Shown: in pieces, positions 37,656 to 45,442 of the stretch
Layout: each line of letters opens with the position of its first letter
Position numbering within the stretch: position 1 is the stretch's first letter
NCBI RefSeq assembly: GCF_001425205.1
Contig: NZ_LMDW01000002.1
Span: 236,777-300,776, forward strand
Source: Variovorax sp. Root411
GTDB taxonomy: Bacteria; Pseudomonadota; Gammaproteobacteria; Burkholderiales; Burkholderiaceae_C
Reading direction: 5' to 3'
DNA length: 64,000 nt
The notes under the pieces: generated by a model
The model's input: only the letters and a program-made list of their open reading frames with translations
Told to the model about the DNA's origin: nothing
Database searches by the model: none
Translations under genes and position numbers: made by a program

Positions 37656-38480
37656 TCAGGCGGTGACGATCCATCCTTCAAGCGGATCGAAGTCCCGCGG
37701 CAGGCCGTGGCCGGGCCAGGGGCTTTGCGCGCGCTGCAGGGCCCAGGCCGCCTGCAGAAGGCACAGCACCGCGTCGATGTCGTCGCCGCGGGCATCGGCC
37801 AGCAGTTCGGCGCGCTGCGGCGCGGTGACGCCAAGCCGCAGGCAGAGGCGCGTGGTGCCGGCTTCGAGCGCGGCGAGCACGTCGGTGCGTGCGGCGAGCC
37901 GTTCGGGCGTCTGCTTCGGCAGCTCGTCGCTCTTGTAGCTGCGGCGCCCGATCAGCTCGCGTGCCAGCAGGCCGGGATAGGCCTCCAGCGCAATGCGATC
38001 CGCGCCAGGGCCGGCGTGCAGGCCGGGAATGCGTGCACCGGCCGCCAGCAGGCGCGGCACGCCTGCGTGAAGCATGTAGGCCACCGGCGGATTGACCCAT
38101 TTCATCGACGGGCTGGAACCTGCGGGCCCATCGGTCGCACGGTGCGCGAACTTGCCACCGACGGGACGCGCCGCACAGAACGCGGCGAAGGTCTCGCGGA
38201 TTTCGGCGCGGCTCAGGCTGGCGTAGTGGGCCATCAACTGCTTCCATTGCACCGGCCATCCCAGATGCTCGACGAGTTCGCGCGGCAGGCTGAATGGAAA
38301 ATCGAAGCCGCCAGTCCAGGCCGGCGTGGCGCACAGCCATTCGCCCCATGCCTCGAGCGTCGGGAAACGCTGCAGGCCAGTCAGCACGACACGATTGCCA
38401 TCGGCGAGTTCACCGGCAGCCACCACGATCGGCTTGCGTGCCGTCGGTGCGCTGGAAAAATCGCAGCCGAACAGCACCAT
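37656..38480 (-). CDS. DUF429 domain-containing protein
   Basis: A 274-residue soluble protein. It starts MVLFGCDFSSAPTARKPIVV, with the acidic strand (GCDFSSAPT) that opens DUF429 proteins, which have an RNase-H-like fold, and includes GGFDFPFSLPRELVEHLGWP, IALEAYPGLLARELIGRRSY and the Asp-rich ADARGDDIDAVLCLLQAAWA near the end. The function of the family is unknown. It follows the EamA transporter by 4 bp on the minus strand. Upstream of CsbD, the 123 bp after its stop hold no other feature. Confidence 0.8.
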   Translation of the reverse strand: MVLFGCDFSSAPTARKPIVVAAGELADGNRVVLTGLQRFPTLEAWGEWLCATPAWTGGFDFPFSLPRELVEHLGWPVQWKQLMAHYASLSRAEIRETFAAFCAARPVGGKFAHRATDGPAGSSPSMKWVNPPVAYMLHAGVPRLLAAGARIPGLHAGPGADRIALEAYPGLLARELIGRRSYKSDELPKQTPERLAARTDVLAALEAGTTRLCLRLGVTAPQRAELLADARGDDIDAVLCLLQAAWALQRAQSPWPGHGLPRDFDPLEGWIVTA

Positions 38481-38484
38481 GGCC

Positions 38485-39366
38485 TCAGCCCATCGCGAGC
38501 GCCACGACGCCAGCGGCGATGAACAGCGCGCCCAGCAGTCGCAAGAGCCGGTCGCCTTCGCGCAGCAGGTGGCCGCCGATCAGCGCGGCGAACAGCATCG
38601 ACACCTCGCGCGCTGGCGCGACGTGCGAGATCGGCGCCTGCTGCACCGCGTACAGCACAAGCACATAAGACACCGGGCTGATTGCCGCCACCAGCAGCGC
38701 GTACTTCCATTGCGCGCGCCACATGAGCGCGGTGGTCGCGCGGTCCTGCAGCGCGGCGGGCAGCAGCAGCACGAGCCGCACGAAATTGCTCATGTAGTCG
38801 AGCAGGATCGGCGACATCGCGAGGAACTTGACCGCATAGCTGTCGGCCACCGTATAGGCCGCGATGAAGGCGCCGGTCAGGACGCCGTAGCGAATGCCTT
38901 TGTGCACACGCTCGCGCTGCGCCGCGTCATGCTCCTTGTGCCACAAGCGCGGGCCACCCGCCACGAGGAACACGCCCAGCACCACGCCGAAGATGCCTGC
39001 CACGCCGACCAGGCTGATCGTCTCACCGAGAAACAGGATCGCGACCAGCGACGACAGCAGCGGGCCCGAACCGCGCGCCAGCGGATAGACCACCGTAAGG
39101 TCGGACTTGCGGTAGCCCCGCAGCAGGATCACGTAGTAGAAGACGTGCAGCACGCCGCTCAGCGCGACGAAGCCCCATTCGCGCAAGCCCCAGGCCGGAA
39201 CCACACGCCAACCGAGCACGATGCCGACAGGTGCCCACACGAGGGCCATGAACACGCCGCTCTGGAACGCGAAGCGCGCATCGCCGTTCGCCTTCTTGGC
39301 AGCGATGTTCCAGCTGGCATGAATGACCCCGGCGAGCAGGATCAGGGCGAATGCGGAGAGTGGCAC
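38485..39366 (-). CDS. EamA/DMT-family transporter
   Basis: A 293-residue inner-membrane protein with about ten hydrophobic helices in two EamA repeats. The N-terminus AGVIHASWNIAAKKANGDAR carries the conserved ASWN block of the first helix; VVYPLARGSGPLLSSLVAIL is the typical end of the first repeat. DMT carriers export or import small metabolites; the substrate is not predictable. The start is a GTG at 39366, only 7 bp after the BLUF gene stop, with GGA directly before it, so translation is probably coupled to the upstream gene. Confidence 0.85.
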   Translation of the reverse strand: MPLSAFALILLAGVIHASWNIAAKKANGDARFAFQSGVFMALVWAPVGIVLGWRVVPAWGLREWGFVALSGVLHVFYYVILLRGYRKSDLTVVYPLARGSGPLLSSLVAILFLGETISLVGVAGIFGVVLGVFLVAGGPRLWHKEHDAAQRERVHKGIRYGVLTGAFIAAYTVADSYAVKFLAMSPILLDYMSNFVRLVLLLPAALQDRATTALMWRAQWKYALLVAAISPVSYVLVLYAVQQAPISHVAPAREVSMLFAALIGGHLLREGDRLLRLLGALFIAAGVVALAMG

Positions 39367-39373
39367 TCCGGGG

Positions 39374-39796
39374 TTAGTGGCGCCCGACGATGGCAGCGGT
39401 GGCCATCAGTTCTTCGAGCAGCGCCAGCGAAACCTTACCCGACACCGCGTAGGGGTTGAGCTCGGGCTTCTCGGAGTACTTCAGCAGCGTCGAGGCATTG
39501 AGCTTCGACAGGTTGACCTGCCCCATCGTCCAGCCGCCGAAACGGCGCTCAGAAATTTCTTCGTAATGCAGCAGCACCACGTCCTTGTGGCGCGCGTCGC
39601 GCTGGATGTGGCCGTACAGCTCGCTGATGGCCATGCGGCCACCTTCGATGGCCTGCAGGAAGGTGCCCGCGCCGTAGCAGAGGATGCCGGTGATGCCGCA
39701 GGTCGTGTTGTGCGAGCGCGATTGCGCAAGGATCGCCTCGATGGCCTCGGGGCTGGTGTCGACGGCGCGGCTGGCGTAGAGAAGTCGGACCAGCAT
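39374..39796 (-). CDS. BLUF-domain blue-light sensor protein
   Basis: A 140-residue protein consisting of a BLUF domain with a short C-terminal helix region. The N-terminus VRLLYASRAV holds the key Tyr (residue 7). SHNTTCGITGILCYGAGTFL and QAIEGG provide the Asn and the Gln of FLQ that contact flavin, and RDARHKDVVLLHYEEISERR followed by FGGWTMG is the conserved second half with Trp/Met. It should bind FAD and signal in the dark-light cycle. No output domain is attached, so it must act through a partner. It lies 3 bp downstream of folE. Confidence 0.92.
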   Translation of the reverse strand: MLVRLLYASRAVDTSPEAIEAILAQSRSHNTTCGITGILCYGAGTFLQAIEGGRMAISELYGHIQRDARHKDVVLLHYEEISERRFGGWTMGQVNLSKLNASTLLKYSEKPELNPYAVSGKVSLALLEELMATAAIVGRH

Positions 39797-39799
39797 GGC

Positions 39800-40531
39800 T
39801 CAGCCCTTTCGGGGAAGGAGGGAAAGGAATTCGCGGCGCAGGCTCGGGTCTTTCAGGAACACGCCGCGCATCACGGAGTTGATCATCTTGCTGTCCATTT
39901 CCTTCACGCCGCGCCAGGCCATGCAGAAATGCTCGGCTTCCATGACGAGGGCAAGGCCGTCGGGCTGCGTCTTTTCCTGGATCAGGTCGGCCAGCTGCAC
40001 CACCGCTTCTTCCTGGATCTGCGGACGGCCCATGACCCACTCGGCCAGGCGGGCGTACTTCGACAGGCCGATCACGTTGGTGTGCTCATTGGGCATCACG
40101 CCGATCCACAGCTTGCCGATGATCGGACAGAAGTGGTGCGAGCAGGCGCTGCGCACGGTGATCGGACCGACGATCATCAGCTCATTCAGGTGCTCGGCGT
40201 TGGGAAACTCGGTGAGCGATGGCGGCGCCACGTAGCGGCCCTTGAACACCTCGTTCAGGTACATCTTGGCGACGCGGCGCGCCGTGTTGTCGGTGTTGTG
40301 GTCGTTCTCCACGTCGATGACCAGGCTTTCGAGCACGCCCTTCATCTTGACCTCGACCTCGTCGAGCAAGGTCTCCAGCTCGCCGGGCTCGATGAACTCG
40401 GCGATGTTGTCGTTGGCGTTGAAGCGCTTGCGCGCTGCGGTAATGCGCTCGCGGATCTTCACGGAGACGGGCGTGCCCTCGTCATCGTCGTTTCGATCGG
40501 GGCGCGGGTCGACGTCGGTTTTCCTCAGCAT
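39800..40531 (-). CDS. folE: GTP cyclohydrolase I
   Basis: FolE converts GTP to 7,8-dihydroneopterin triphosphate, the entry to folate and, through QueD, to queuosine. The 243-residue enzyme has TDNTARRVAKMYLNEVFKGR, the zinc ligands in ITVRSACSHHFCPIIGKLWI, VIGLSKYARLAEWVMGRPQI and QPDGLALVMEAEHFCMAWRG, with CMAWRG supplying the third zinc Cys. The N-terminal 45 residues are an acidic extension. The ATG at 40531 is used. The region directly upstream is a family B repeat. The BLUF gene follows after 3 bp. Confidence 0.94.
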   Translation of the reverse strand: MLRKTDVDPRPDRNDDDEGTPVSVKIRERITAARKRFNANDNIAEFIEPGELETLLDEVEVKMKGVLESLVIDVENDHNTDNTARRVAKMYLNEVFKGRYVAPPSLTEFPNAEHLNELMIVGPITVRSACSHHFCPIIGKLWIGVMPNEHTNVIGLSKYARLAEWVMGRPQIQEEAVVQLADLIQEKTQPDGLALVMEAEHFCMAWRGVKEMDSKMINSVMRGVFLKDPSLRREFLSLLPRKG

Positions 40532-40575
40532 CCGCGCATGGTATCAGTGAACCCTTTTTCAGCACTCCAGAGGGG

Positions 40576-40669
40576 GGAACACCGCGGAACCGGCTTCGCC
40601 GGGCCGCAGGTGTTGCCCCCGGCAGGGGTAGGAGAAGCGACACGCAGCGCGCGAAGCCTGGGGGCGAGC
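40576..40669 (-). repeat. Interspersed intergenic repeat, family B, copy 2 (reverse orientation)
   Basis: On the minus strand this block reads from GCTCGCCCCCAGGCTTCGCG through GTGTCGCTTCTCC and GCCGGGGGCAACACC to GAAGCCGGTTCCGCGGTGTT. It matches the copies at 7880 and 63213 with substitutions and small indels. It fills the gap between the EEP gene (stop at 40670) and folE (start at 40531), both read on minus, so it lies between two otherwise co-directional genes. Confidence 0.8.
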
Positions 40670-41434
40670 TCAGCCCAGCGCGAAATCGACCACCAGCGGC
40701 AGGTGGTCGGACATGCGGGCCCAGATCGGCCCGCGCGGCACCGTGCAGGCCTGTGGAGTCAACCTGCGCCCGTAGACAAAGTCGAGCTGCGCCACCGGCA
40801 GGCGCGAGGGGTAAGTGAGCGTGCGCGCACCGCGCAGGTCGCTGGTGTCGCGCAGGCCCATGGCGTTCATGGCGTAGCGCATGCGAGCACCCCAGTCGTT
40901 GAAGTCTCCCGCGACCACCACGGCCTCGTCGGGCGGCACCTCGCGGTCGATGAACTCGCGCAGGCGCGCGACCTGCCGCACCCGGCTGCCCCTGATGAGC
41001 CCCAGGTGCACCACGATGGCGTGCACCCGGCGGCCCTCGACGTCGATCACCACGTGCAGCAGCCCGCGCTGCTCGAAGCGGTGGTCGGAGATGTCCTGGT
41101 GGCTGGTACGCAGCACCGGCCAGCGCGTGAGCAGCGCGTTGCCATGCTCGCCGTGGCGCGTGATGGCATTGGTCTCGTAGACGGCGGTGTAGCCCTCGGG
41201 CGCGAGGAAGTCGGCCTGCGGCAGCTCGGGCCAGTGCGCAAAGCGTGTGGCGGCCTGCCGGTTCATCTTGCGCACTTCCTGCAGGCAGACGATGTCGGCG
41301 TCGAGCTGCTCGATGGCATGGCCCAGGTTGTGGATTTCGAGCCGCCGCGCGGGCCCGATGCCCTGCACACCCTTGTGGATGTTGTAGGTCGCGACCCGGA
41401 GGTTCTGCACTGCTGTTGCTGCCGGCTGGTTCAT
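40670..41434 (-). CDS. Endonuclease/exonuclease/phosphatase (EEP) family protein
   Basis: A 254-residue member of the Mg-dependent EEP superfamily, close to YbhP-type proteins. It shows LRVATYNIHKGVQGIGPARR with the metal-coordinating Asn, IVCLQEVRKMNRQAATRF with Glu, IVVHLGLIRGSRVRQVARLR, VVVAGDFNDWGARMRYA (Asp-x-Asn) and SDHLPLVVDFAL with the catalytic Asp-His. Substrates in this family range from DNA to phospholipids and cannot be assigned. There is no signal peptide. Its start overlaps the nudB stop by 4 bp. In many relatives a cardiolipin synthase gene follows; here folE does. Confidence 0.88.
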   Translation of the reverse strand: MNQPAATAVQNLRVATYNIHKGVQGIGPARRLEIHNLGHAIEQLDADIVCLQEVRKMNRQAATRFAHWPELPQADFLAPEGYTAVYETNAITRHGEHGNALLTRWPVLRTSHQDISDHRFEQRGLLHVVIDVEGRRVHAIVVHLGLIRGSRVRQVARLREFIDREVPPDEAVVVAGDFNDWGARMRYAMNAMGLRDTSDLRGARTLTYPSRLPVAQLDFVYGRRLTPQACTVPRGPIWARMSDHLPLVVDFALG

Positions 41435-41919
41435 CGCGCAAATTCTGGCAGCAACAGGATGGCTTCGGCGTTCGATGGGGAAAAGCAGGCGTCGGCCGCT
41501 TCGCGGTACGGCAGCCAGCGCCAGTCGGTGTGTTCGCGCGGATCGAGCGTGGGCGTCAGGCGATCGGGTACGCAGAGGCCGAACAGGTGCTCGGTGTTGT
41601 GCGTCACGCCCGGGGCATAACGGGCGCGCCAGCGGGGGTAGATGTCGTAGATGTTGGTGAGGCCCCAGTCGACCAGCTGCGCCGCGAGCGGCGTGCCGTC
41701 ACCGCACTGGATGCCGGTTTCCTCGGCCACTTCGCGCGCGGCCGTGAGCGCGAGCGGCTCGTCGGCTTCGTCCTTGCTGCCGGTCACCGATTGCCAGAAC
41801 GCGGGCTCGGCGTCGGCGCGGCGGATGAGCAAGACGTCGAGCGTGGGCGTGTGGATCACGACCAGGACCGACTCGGGAATCTTGAAAGGGCGTGCGTCAG
41901 AAGCCACTGAGCACCGCAT
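41431..41919 (-). CDS. nudB: Dihydroneopterin triphosphate diphosphatase (Nudix)
   Basis: NudB removes pyrophosphate from dihydroneopterin triphosphate, the second step of folate synthesis after FolE. The 162-residue protein has ESVLVVIHTPTLDVLLIRRA and WQSVTGSKDEADEPLALTAA followed by REVAEETGI, the Nudix box. It starts at the ATG at 41919 or, more probably, at the in-frame GTG at 41907 (VASDARPFKI), which is the more typical N-terminus. Either start lies inside the 3' end of the toxin gene. In relatives nudB directly follows aspS; here a toxin-antitoxin pair separates them. Confidence 0.88.
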   Translation of the reverse strand: MRCSVASDARPFKIPESVLVVIHTPTLDVLLIRRADAEPAFWQSVTGSKDEADEPLALTAAREVAEETGIQCGDGTPLAAQLVDWGLTNIYDIYPRWRARYAPGVTHNTEHLFGLCVPDRLTPTLDPREHTDWRWLPYREAADACFSPSNAEAILLLPEFAR

Positions 41920-42208
41920 CCATTGCGGCCGTTACTTCACCGGATCGAGAAGCGAGCGAGGCGACCGGTTTCTTGAGAAGTCTGGCCAACACAGGGGCCG
42001 CCAAATGCGGCATGAGGGACAAAGTCTCGCCGGCGATTTCAAGCGTCGGACACAAGTTCACTGGCGCCTGGCGCGCGCCGACGCGAAACACGGGAATAAC
42101 CAAGCGCGTAGACAAATGATCGAGCAACCCACTCTGCACGTCGAGAACGTATGGGACCGTCCGGCGTGCCTCGAGCCGCGGATTCTCGTAGACGTCGAAC
42201 TGCGCCAT
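41897..42208 (-). CDS. ccdB: CcdB-family toxin (gyrase poison type)
   Basis: A 103-residue protein similar to plasmid F CcdB along its length: MAQFDVYENP, PYVLDVQSGLLDHLSTRLVI, LCPTLEIAGETLSLMPHLAA and the final helix EVTAAMDAVLSGF. CcdB traps DNA gyrase on cut DNA. In F CcdB the last three residues Trp-Gly-Ile are essential for gyrase poisoning; here the end is Ser-Gly-Phe, so only the Gly is kept and toxicity is uncertain. The ATG follows the antitoxin stop with no gap (TGAATG). Its last 11-23 bp overlap the nudB start. Confidence 0.85.
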   Translation of the reverse strand: MAQFDVYENPRLEARRTVPYVLDVQSGLLDHLSTRLVIPVFRVGARQAPVNLCPTLEIAGETLSLMPHLAAPVLARLLKKPVASLASRSGEVTAAMDAVLSGF

Positions 42209-42490
42209 TCAAGGTACATCCTGCCACGCCACCATGCCCTCACACCAAAGCCCGTGCTTCTCGACCAACTCGTTCTGCGCGGCGATCCAGTCTTTGTATT
42301 CCGCGTTGAACTCGCGCTTGCGTTGAGCCATTGACTTCTTCGGCTCAAGCGCTTCAAGTTCAGCGAAACGTGCTGCCGAAACGATCACGGCTGCTACGCG
42401 ATCATTCTTTAAAACCCGCACCGGCTCGCGCTCGGCTTGACCGAGGTAGTAGCCGAATCGGTTCTTGGCTTCGGTGGCGGTGACTTGCAT
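42209..42490 (-). CDS. Hybrid antitoxin: Phd/YefM-type N-terminus with CcdA-like C-terminus
   Basis: A 93-residue protein. Residues about 1-48 (MQVTATEAKNRFGYYLGQAE, then VRVLKNDRVAAVIVSAARFA) form a Phd/YefM DNA-binding domain. The tail, about 58-93 (QRKREFNAEYKDWIAAQNEL, VEKHGLWCEGMVAW), resembles the toxin-neutralising C-terminus of CcdA, which is normally attached to a ribbon-helix-helix domain. It should neutralise the adjacent CcdB-type toxin and repress the operon. The ATG at 42490 is chosen because GGAG lies 6 nt upstream; an in-frame ATG further up (MANHSPEPA) lies inside the probable operator. Confidence 0.82.
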   Translation of the reverse strand: MQVTATEAKNRFGYYLGQAEREPVRVLKNDRVAAVIVSAARFAELEALEPKKSMAQRKREFNAEYKDWIAAQNELVEKHGLWCEGMVAWQDVP

Positions 42491-42507
42491 GGCTGGCTCC
42501 GGGGAGT

Positions 42508-42528
42508 GATTAGCCATTTTAGCCAATC
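42508..42528. promoter_or_regulatory. Probable autoregulatory operator of the toxin-antitoxin pair
   Basis: On the minus strand GATTGGC and GCTAATC (one mismatch) form a dyad around TAAAATG, and TGGCTAA occurs twice as a direct repeat 9 bp apart. The site lies 17 bp before the antitoxin ATG and 26 bp after the aspS stop. Phd/YefM antitoxins bind palindromes at this position. Promoter hexamers could not be assigned with confidence. Confidence 0.45.
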
Positions 42529-42554
42529 ACCTCCGCCGGTGCCAAGCCGTGTAC

Positions 42555-44360
42555 TCAGGCCGCCTGGGGCGTATTGCGCAGCTTGATGTGCAGCTCGCGC
42601 AGCTGCTTCTCGTCGACCGGGCTCGGTGCCTGCGTCAGCAGGTCTTGTGCGCGCTGGGTCTTGGGGAAGGCGATCACGTCGCGGATCGACTCGGCGCCGG
42701 TCATGAGCATGACGAGGCGGTCCAGGCCGATGGCGATGCCGCCGTGCGGCGGCGCGCCGTACTGCAGCGCATCGAGCAGGAAGCCGAACTTGAGCTGCGC
42801 ATCTTCCGCGCTGATCTTCAGCGCGCGGAACACCTTGCTCTGCACTTCCTCGCGGTGGATACGCACCGAGCCGCCGCCCATCTCGATGCCGTTGAGCACC
42901 ATGTCGTAGGCCTTGGCAATGCACTTCTCGGGTGCGGTGTCCATGAGGTCTTCATGGCCGTCCTTCGGTGCGGTAAACGGATGGTGCACGGCGCTCCAGC
43001 GCTGGCCTTCCTCGTCGAACTCGAACATCGGGAAGTCGACCACCCAGAGCGGCGCCCAGCGGTCGTCGAACAAGCCGGCCTTCTTGCCGAAGGCGCTGTG
43101 GCCGATCTTCACGCGCAGCGCGCCGATGGCGTCGTTGACGACCTTTTCCTTGTCGGCACCAAAGAACAGGATGTCGCCGTTGCGCGCGCCCGTTCGGGCG
43201 ATGATCTCGGCCAACGAACTGTCGTCGAGGTTCTTCACGATCGGGCTCTGCAGGCCTTCGCGGCCGGCGGCTGCGTCGTTGACCTTGATGTAGGCCAGGC
43301 CCTTGGCGCCGTAGATCTTCACGAATTCCTGGTACGCATCGATTTCACCGCGCGACAGGCCGCCTTCGGCGCCGCCGCCCGGCACGCGCAGCGCGACCAC
43401 ACGGCCGCCCTTCATGGTGGCGGCGTTCGAGAACACCTTGAATTCCACACGCTTCATCAGCTCGGTGAGTTCGGTGAACTCGAGCTTCACGCGCAGGTCG
43501 GGCTTGTCCGAGCCGTACTTGAACATCGCGTCGCCGTACGACATGGTCGGGAACACCGGCAGGTCGATGCCTGCGGCGTTGCGGAACATGGTGCGGACCA
43601 TGCCTTCGAACATCTCGCGGATTTCCTCTTCGGCGAGGAACGAGGTCTCGATGTCGATCTGCGTGAATTCGGGCTGACGGTCGGCGCGCAGGTCTTCGTC
43701 GCGGAAGCACTTCACGATCTGGTAGTAGCGGTCATAGCCGGCCACCATCAGCAGCTGCTTGAAGAGCTGCGGCGACTGCGGCAGCGCGAAGAAGCTGCCG
43801 TCGTGCACGCGGCTGGGCACGAGGTAGTCGCGCGCGCCTTCGGGCGTGGACTTGCCCAGCATCGGCGTCTCGATGTCGATGAAGCCGTTGGCGTCGAGGA
43901 ACTTGCGCGTTTCCATCGTCACCTTGTAGCGCAGCATCATGTTGCGCTGCATGGCCGGGCGGCGCAGGTCGAGCACGCGGTGCGTGAGGCGGGTGGTTTC
44001 CGACAGGTTGTCGTCGTCCAGTAGGAACGGGGGCGTGACCGAGGGGTTCAGCACCTTCAGTTCATGGCACAGCACTTCGATCTTGCCGCTCTTGAGCTGG
44101 TCGTTGGTCGTGCCTTCGGGGCGCGCGCGCACCAGGCCGGTGATCTGCACGCAGAACTCGTTGCGCAGGTTCTCGGCGACGGCGAAGGTCGAGGCGCGGT
44201 CGGGGTCGCACACCACCTGCACGTAGCCTTCGCGGTCGCGCACGTCGATGAAGATCACGCCACCGTGGTCGCGGCGGCGGTTGACCCAACCGCACAGGGT
44301 GACGGTCTGGCCCAGCAGGGCTTCGGTCACGAGACCGCAATAGTGAGTACGCATGGCCAT
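42555..44360 (-). CDS. aspS: Aspartyl-tRNA synthetase
   Basis: AspS is a class II synthetase that charges tRNA-Asp. The 601-residue protein has the N-terminal OB-fold anticodon domain, motif 2 ([20 protein letters not shown], then FTQIDIE), the bacterial GAD insertion and motif 3 ([20 protein letters not shown]). The His in [10 protein letters not shown] corresponds to the residue linked to relaxed tRNA choice in Pseudomonas aeruginosa AspRS, so this enzyme may also charge tRNA-Asn, requiring GatCAB. The ATG at 44360 is used, with 44354 (MRTHYCG) possible. It follows the DUF502 gene by 37 bp. Confidence 0.95.
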   Translation of the reverse strand: MAMRTHYCGLVTEALLGQTVTLCGWVNRRRDHGGVIFIDVRDREGYVQVVCDPDRASTFAVAENLRNEFCVQITGLVRARPEGTTNDQLKSGKIEVLCHELKVLNPSVTPPFLLDDDNLSETTRLTHRVLDLRRPAMQRNMMLRYKVTMETRKFLDANGFIDIETPMLGKSTPEGARDYLVPSRVHDGSFFALPQSPQLFKQLLMVAGYDRYYQIVKCFRDEDLRADRQPEFTQIDIETSFLAEEEIREMFEGMVRTMFRNAAGIDLPVFPTMSYGDAMFKYGSDKPDLRVKLEFTELTELMKRVEFKVFSNAATMKGGRVVALRVPGGGAEGGLSRGEIDAYQEFVKIYGAKGLAYIKVNDAAAGREGLQSPIVKNLDDSSLAEIIARTGARNGDILFFGADKEKVVNDAIGALRVKIGHSAFGKKAGLFDDRWAPLWVVDFPMFEFDEEGQRWSAVHHPFTAPKDGHEDLMDTAPEKCIAKAYDMVLNGIEMGGGSVRIHREEVQSKVFRALKISAEDAQLKFGFLLDALQYGAPPHGGIAIGLDRLVMLMTGAESIRDVIAFPKTQRAQDLLTQAPSPVDEKQLRELHIKLRNTPQAA

Positions 44361-44397
44361 AGGAATCTGTTCCGGCGCCTTATGGGCGCGTTCGTTT

Positions 44398-45030
44398 TTA
44401 TGAGTTGGAAGACTTCACCGCCACCGTGGCGGGGCCGCCTGGAACGACCACCCCCATCGAGACGATGTACTTGAGCGCTTCGTCCACGCTCATCTTCAGT
44501 TCGATGCAGTCGCTGCGCTTGAGCATCACGAAGTAGCCGCCCGTCGGGTTGGGCGTGGTCGGCACGTAGACGCTGAGGAATTCCCCCTCGCCGAGGTGTT
44601 CAGCGACTTCGTTGCCGGGCGCGCCGGTCACGAAGGCGATGGTCCACACGCCTTCGCGCGGCCACTCCACCAGCACCGCCGTGCGGAAGGCATTGCCGTT
44701 CTCGGAGAACAGCGTGTCCGACACCTGCTTGACGCTGGAGTAAATGGAGCGCACCACCGGGATGCGGCGCACCACGGCGTCGCCCCAGCCGAGCAGGCGC
44801 TTGCCGACGAAGTTGCTGGCCGTGGCACCCACCACCAGCAGGATGGCCAGCGTGAGCAGGACGCCCAGGCCGCGCACCTTGTGGTCGCTGAGCCAGGTCT
44901 GCCACTGCGCGGGCAGCAGCCACAGCGTCTGGTCGAGCGTGCCGATGATCCAGTTCAGCACGCCGAGCGTGATGACCAGCGGCACGATGACCAGCAGGCC
45001 GGACAGCAACCATTTGCGCAGGGCGAGCAT
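44398..45030 (-). CDS. DUF502 inner-membrane protein
   Basis: A 210-residue protein with two membrane helices (about residues 9-30 and 52-72) and a cytoplasmic C-terminal domain. [40 protein letters not shown] and [23 protein letters not shown] sequence (here [18 protein letters not shown]) define the DUF502 family, whose function is not known. It sits between an FmdB-like zinc ribbon gene (15 bp upstream) and aspS, an order widely shared in betaproteobacteria. The ATG at 45030 is used. Confidence 0.9.
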   Translation of the reverse strand: MLALRKWLLSGLLVIVPLVITLGVLNWIIGTLDQTLWLLPAQWQTWLSDHKVRGLGVLLTLAILLVVGATASNFVGKRLLGWGDAVVRRIPVVRSIYSSVKQVSDTLFSENGNAFRTAVLVEWPREGVWTIAFVTGAPGNEVAEHLGEGEFLSVYVPTTPNPTGGYFVMLKRSDCIELKMSVDEALKYIVSMGVVVPGGPATVAVKSSNS

Positions 45031-45045
45031 GGCGGTCGGAATCGA

Positions 45046-45375
45046 TCAGTCGCTGCTGGCCGCAGCCGGCGCGGGGGCCGGTGCGGCGGGCGCCGGAGCG
45101 GGGCTCGGGGCGGCGGCGGGCGAAGAAGACTCGGCGGAGTTGCCGCCGCTGCTGGACGCGGGCGCCGTGGAGGGCTCGGACTTCTTGCCGCCGCCCTCAC
45201 GGAAATCGGTCACGTACCAGCCCGAGCCCTTGAGCTGGAAGCCGGCGGCAGTGACCTGCTTTTCGAACGCGCTCGCGCCGCACGCCGGACACACCGTGAG
45301 GGGCGCGTCGGACATCTTCTGCAAAGCGTCTTTGGCAAAGCCGCAGGCGCTGCACTTGTAGGCGTAGATGGGCAT
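45046..45375 (-). CDS. FmdB-type zinc ribbon protein
   Basis: A 109-residue protein. Residues 1-60 form the FmdB/CxxC zinc ribbon: MPIYAYKCSACGFAKDALQK and VCPACGASAFEKQVTAAGFQ, with two CxxC pairs, and the conserved GSGWYVTDFR. The remaining 45 residues are Ala, Pro and Ser repeats, likely disordered. The family was named after a formamidase operon regulator, but its general role is unclear. The start at 45375 is the first ATG after the terminator of the pot operon, so it begins a separate FmdB-DUF502-aspS transcript. Confidence 0.9.
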   Translation of the reverse strand: MPIYAYKCSACGFAKDALQKMSDAPLTVCPACGASAFEKQVTAAGFQLKGSGWYVTDFREGGGKKSEPSTAPASSSGGNSAESSSPAAAPSPAPAPAAPAPAPAAASSD

Positions 45376-45389
45376 GGAGATTGGGGGTG

Positions 45390-45414
45390 AAAAAAGCGGC
45401 GCAGCCGCCGCTCG
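45390..45414 (-). terminator. Intrinsic terminator of the pot operon
   Basis: On the minus strand AGCGGCG and CGCCGCT form a 7-bp stem with a GCTG loop, followed by TTTTTT. It lies 29 bp after the potI stop and 15 bp before the FmdB start, separating the polyamine operon from the FmdB-DUF502-aspS genes. Confidence 0.85.
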
Positions 45415-45442
45415 CAAAACCCTCGATTATAGGCGCGAGGCC

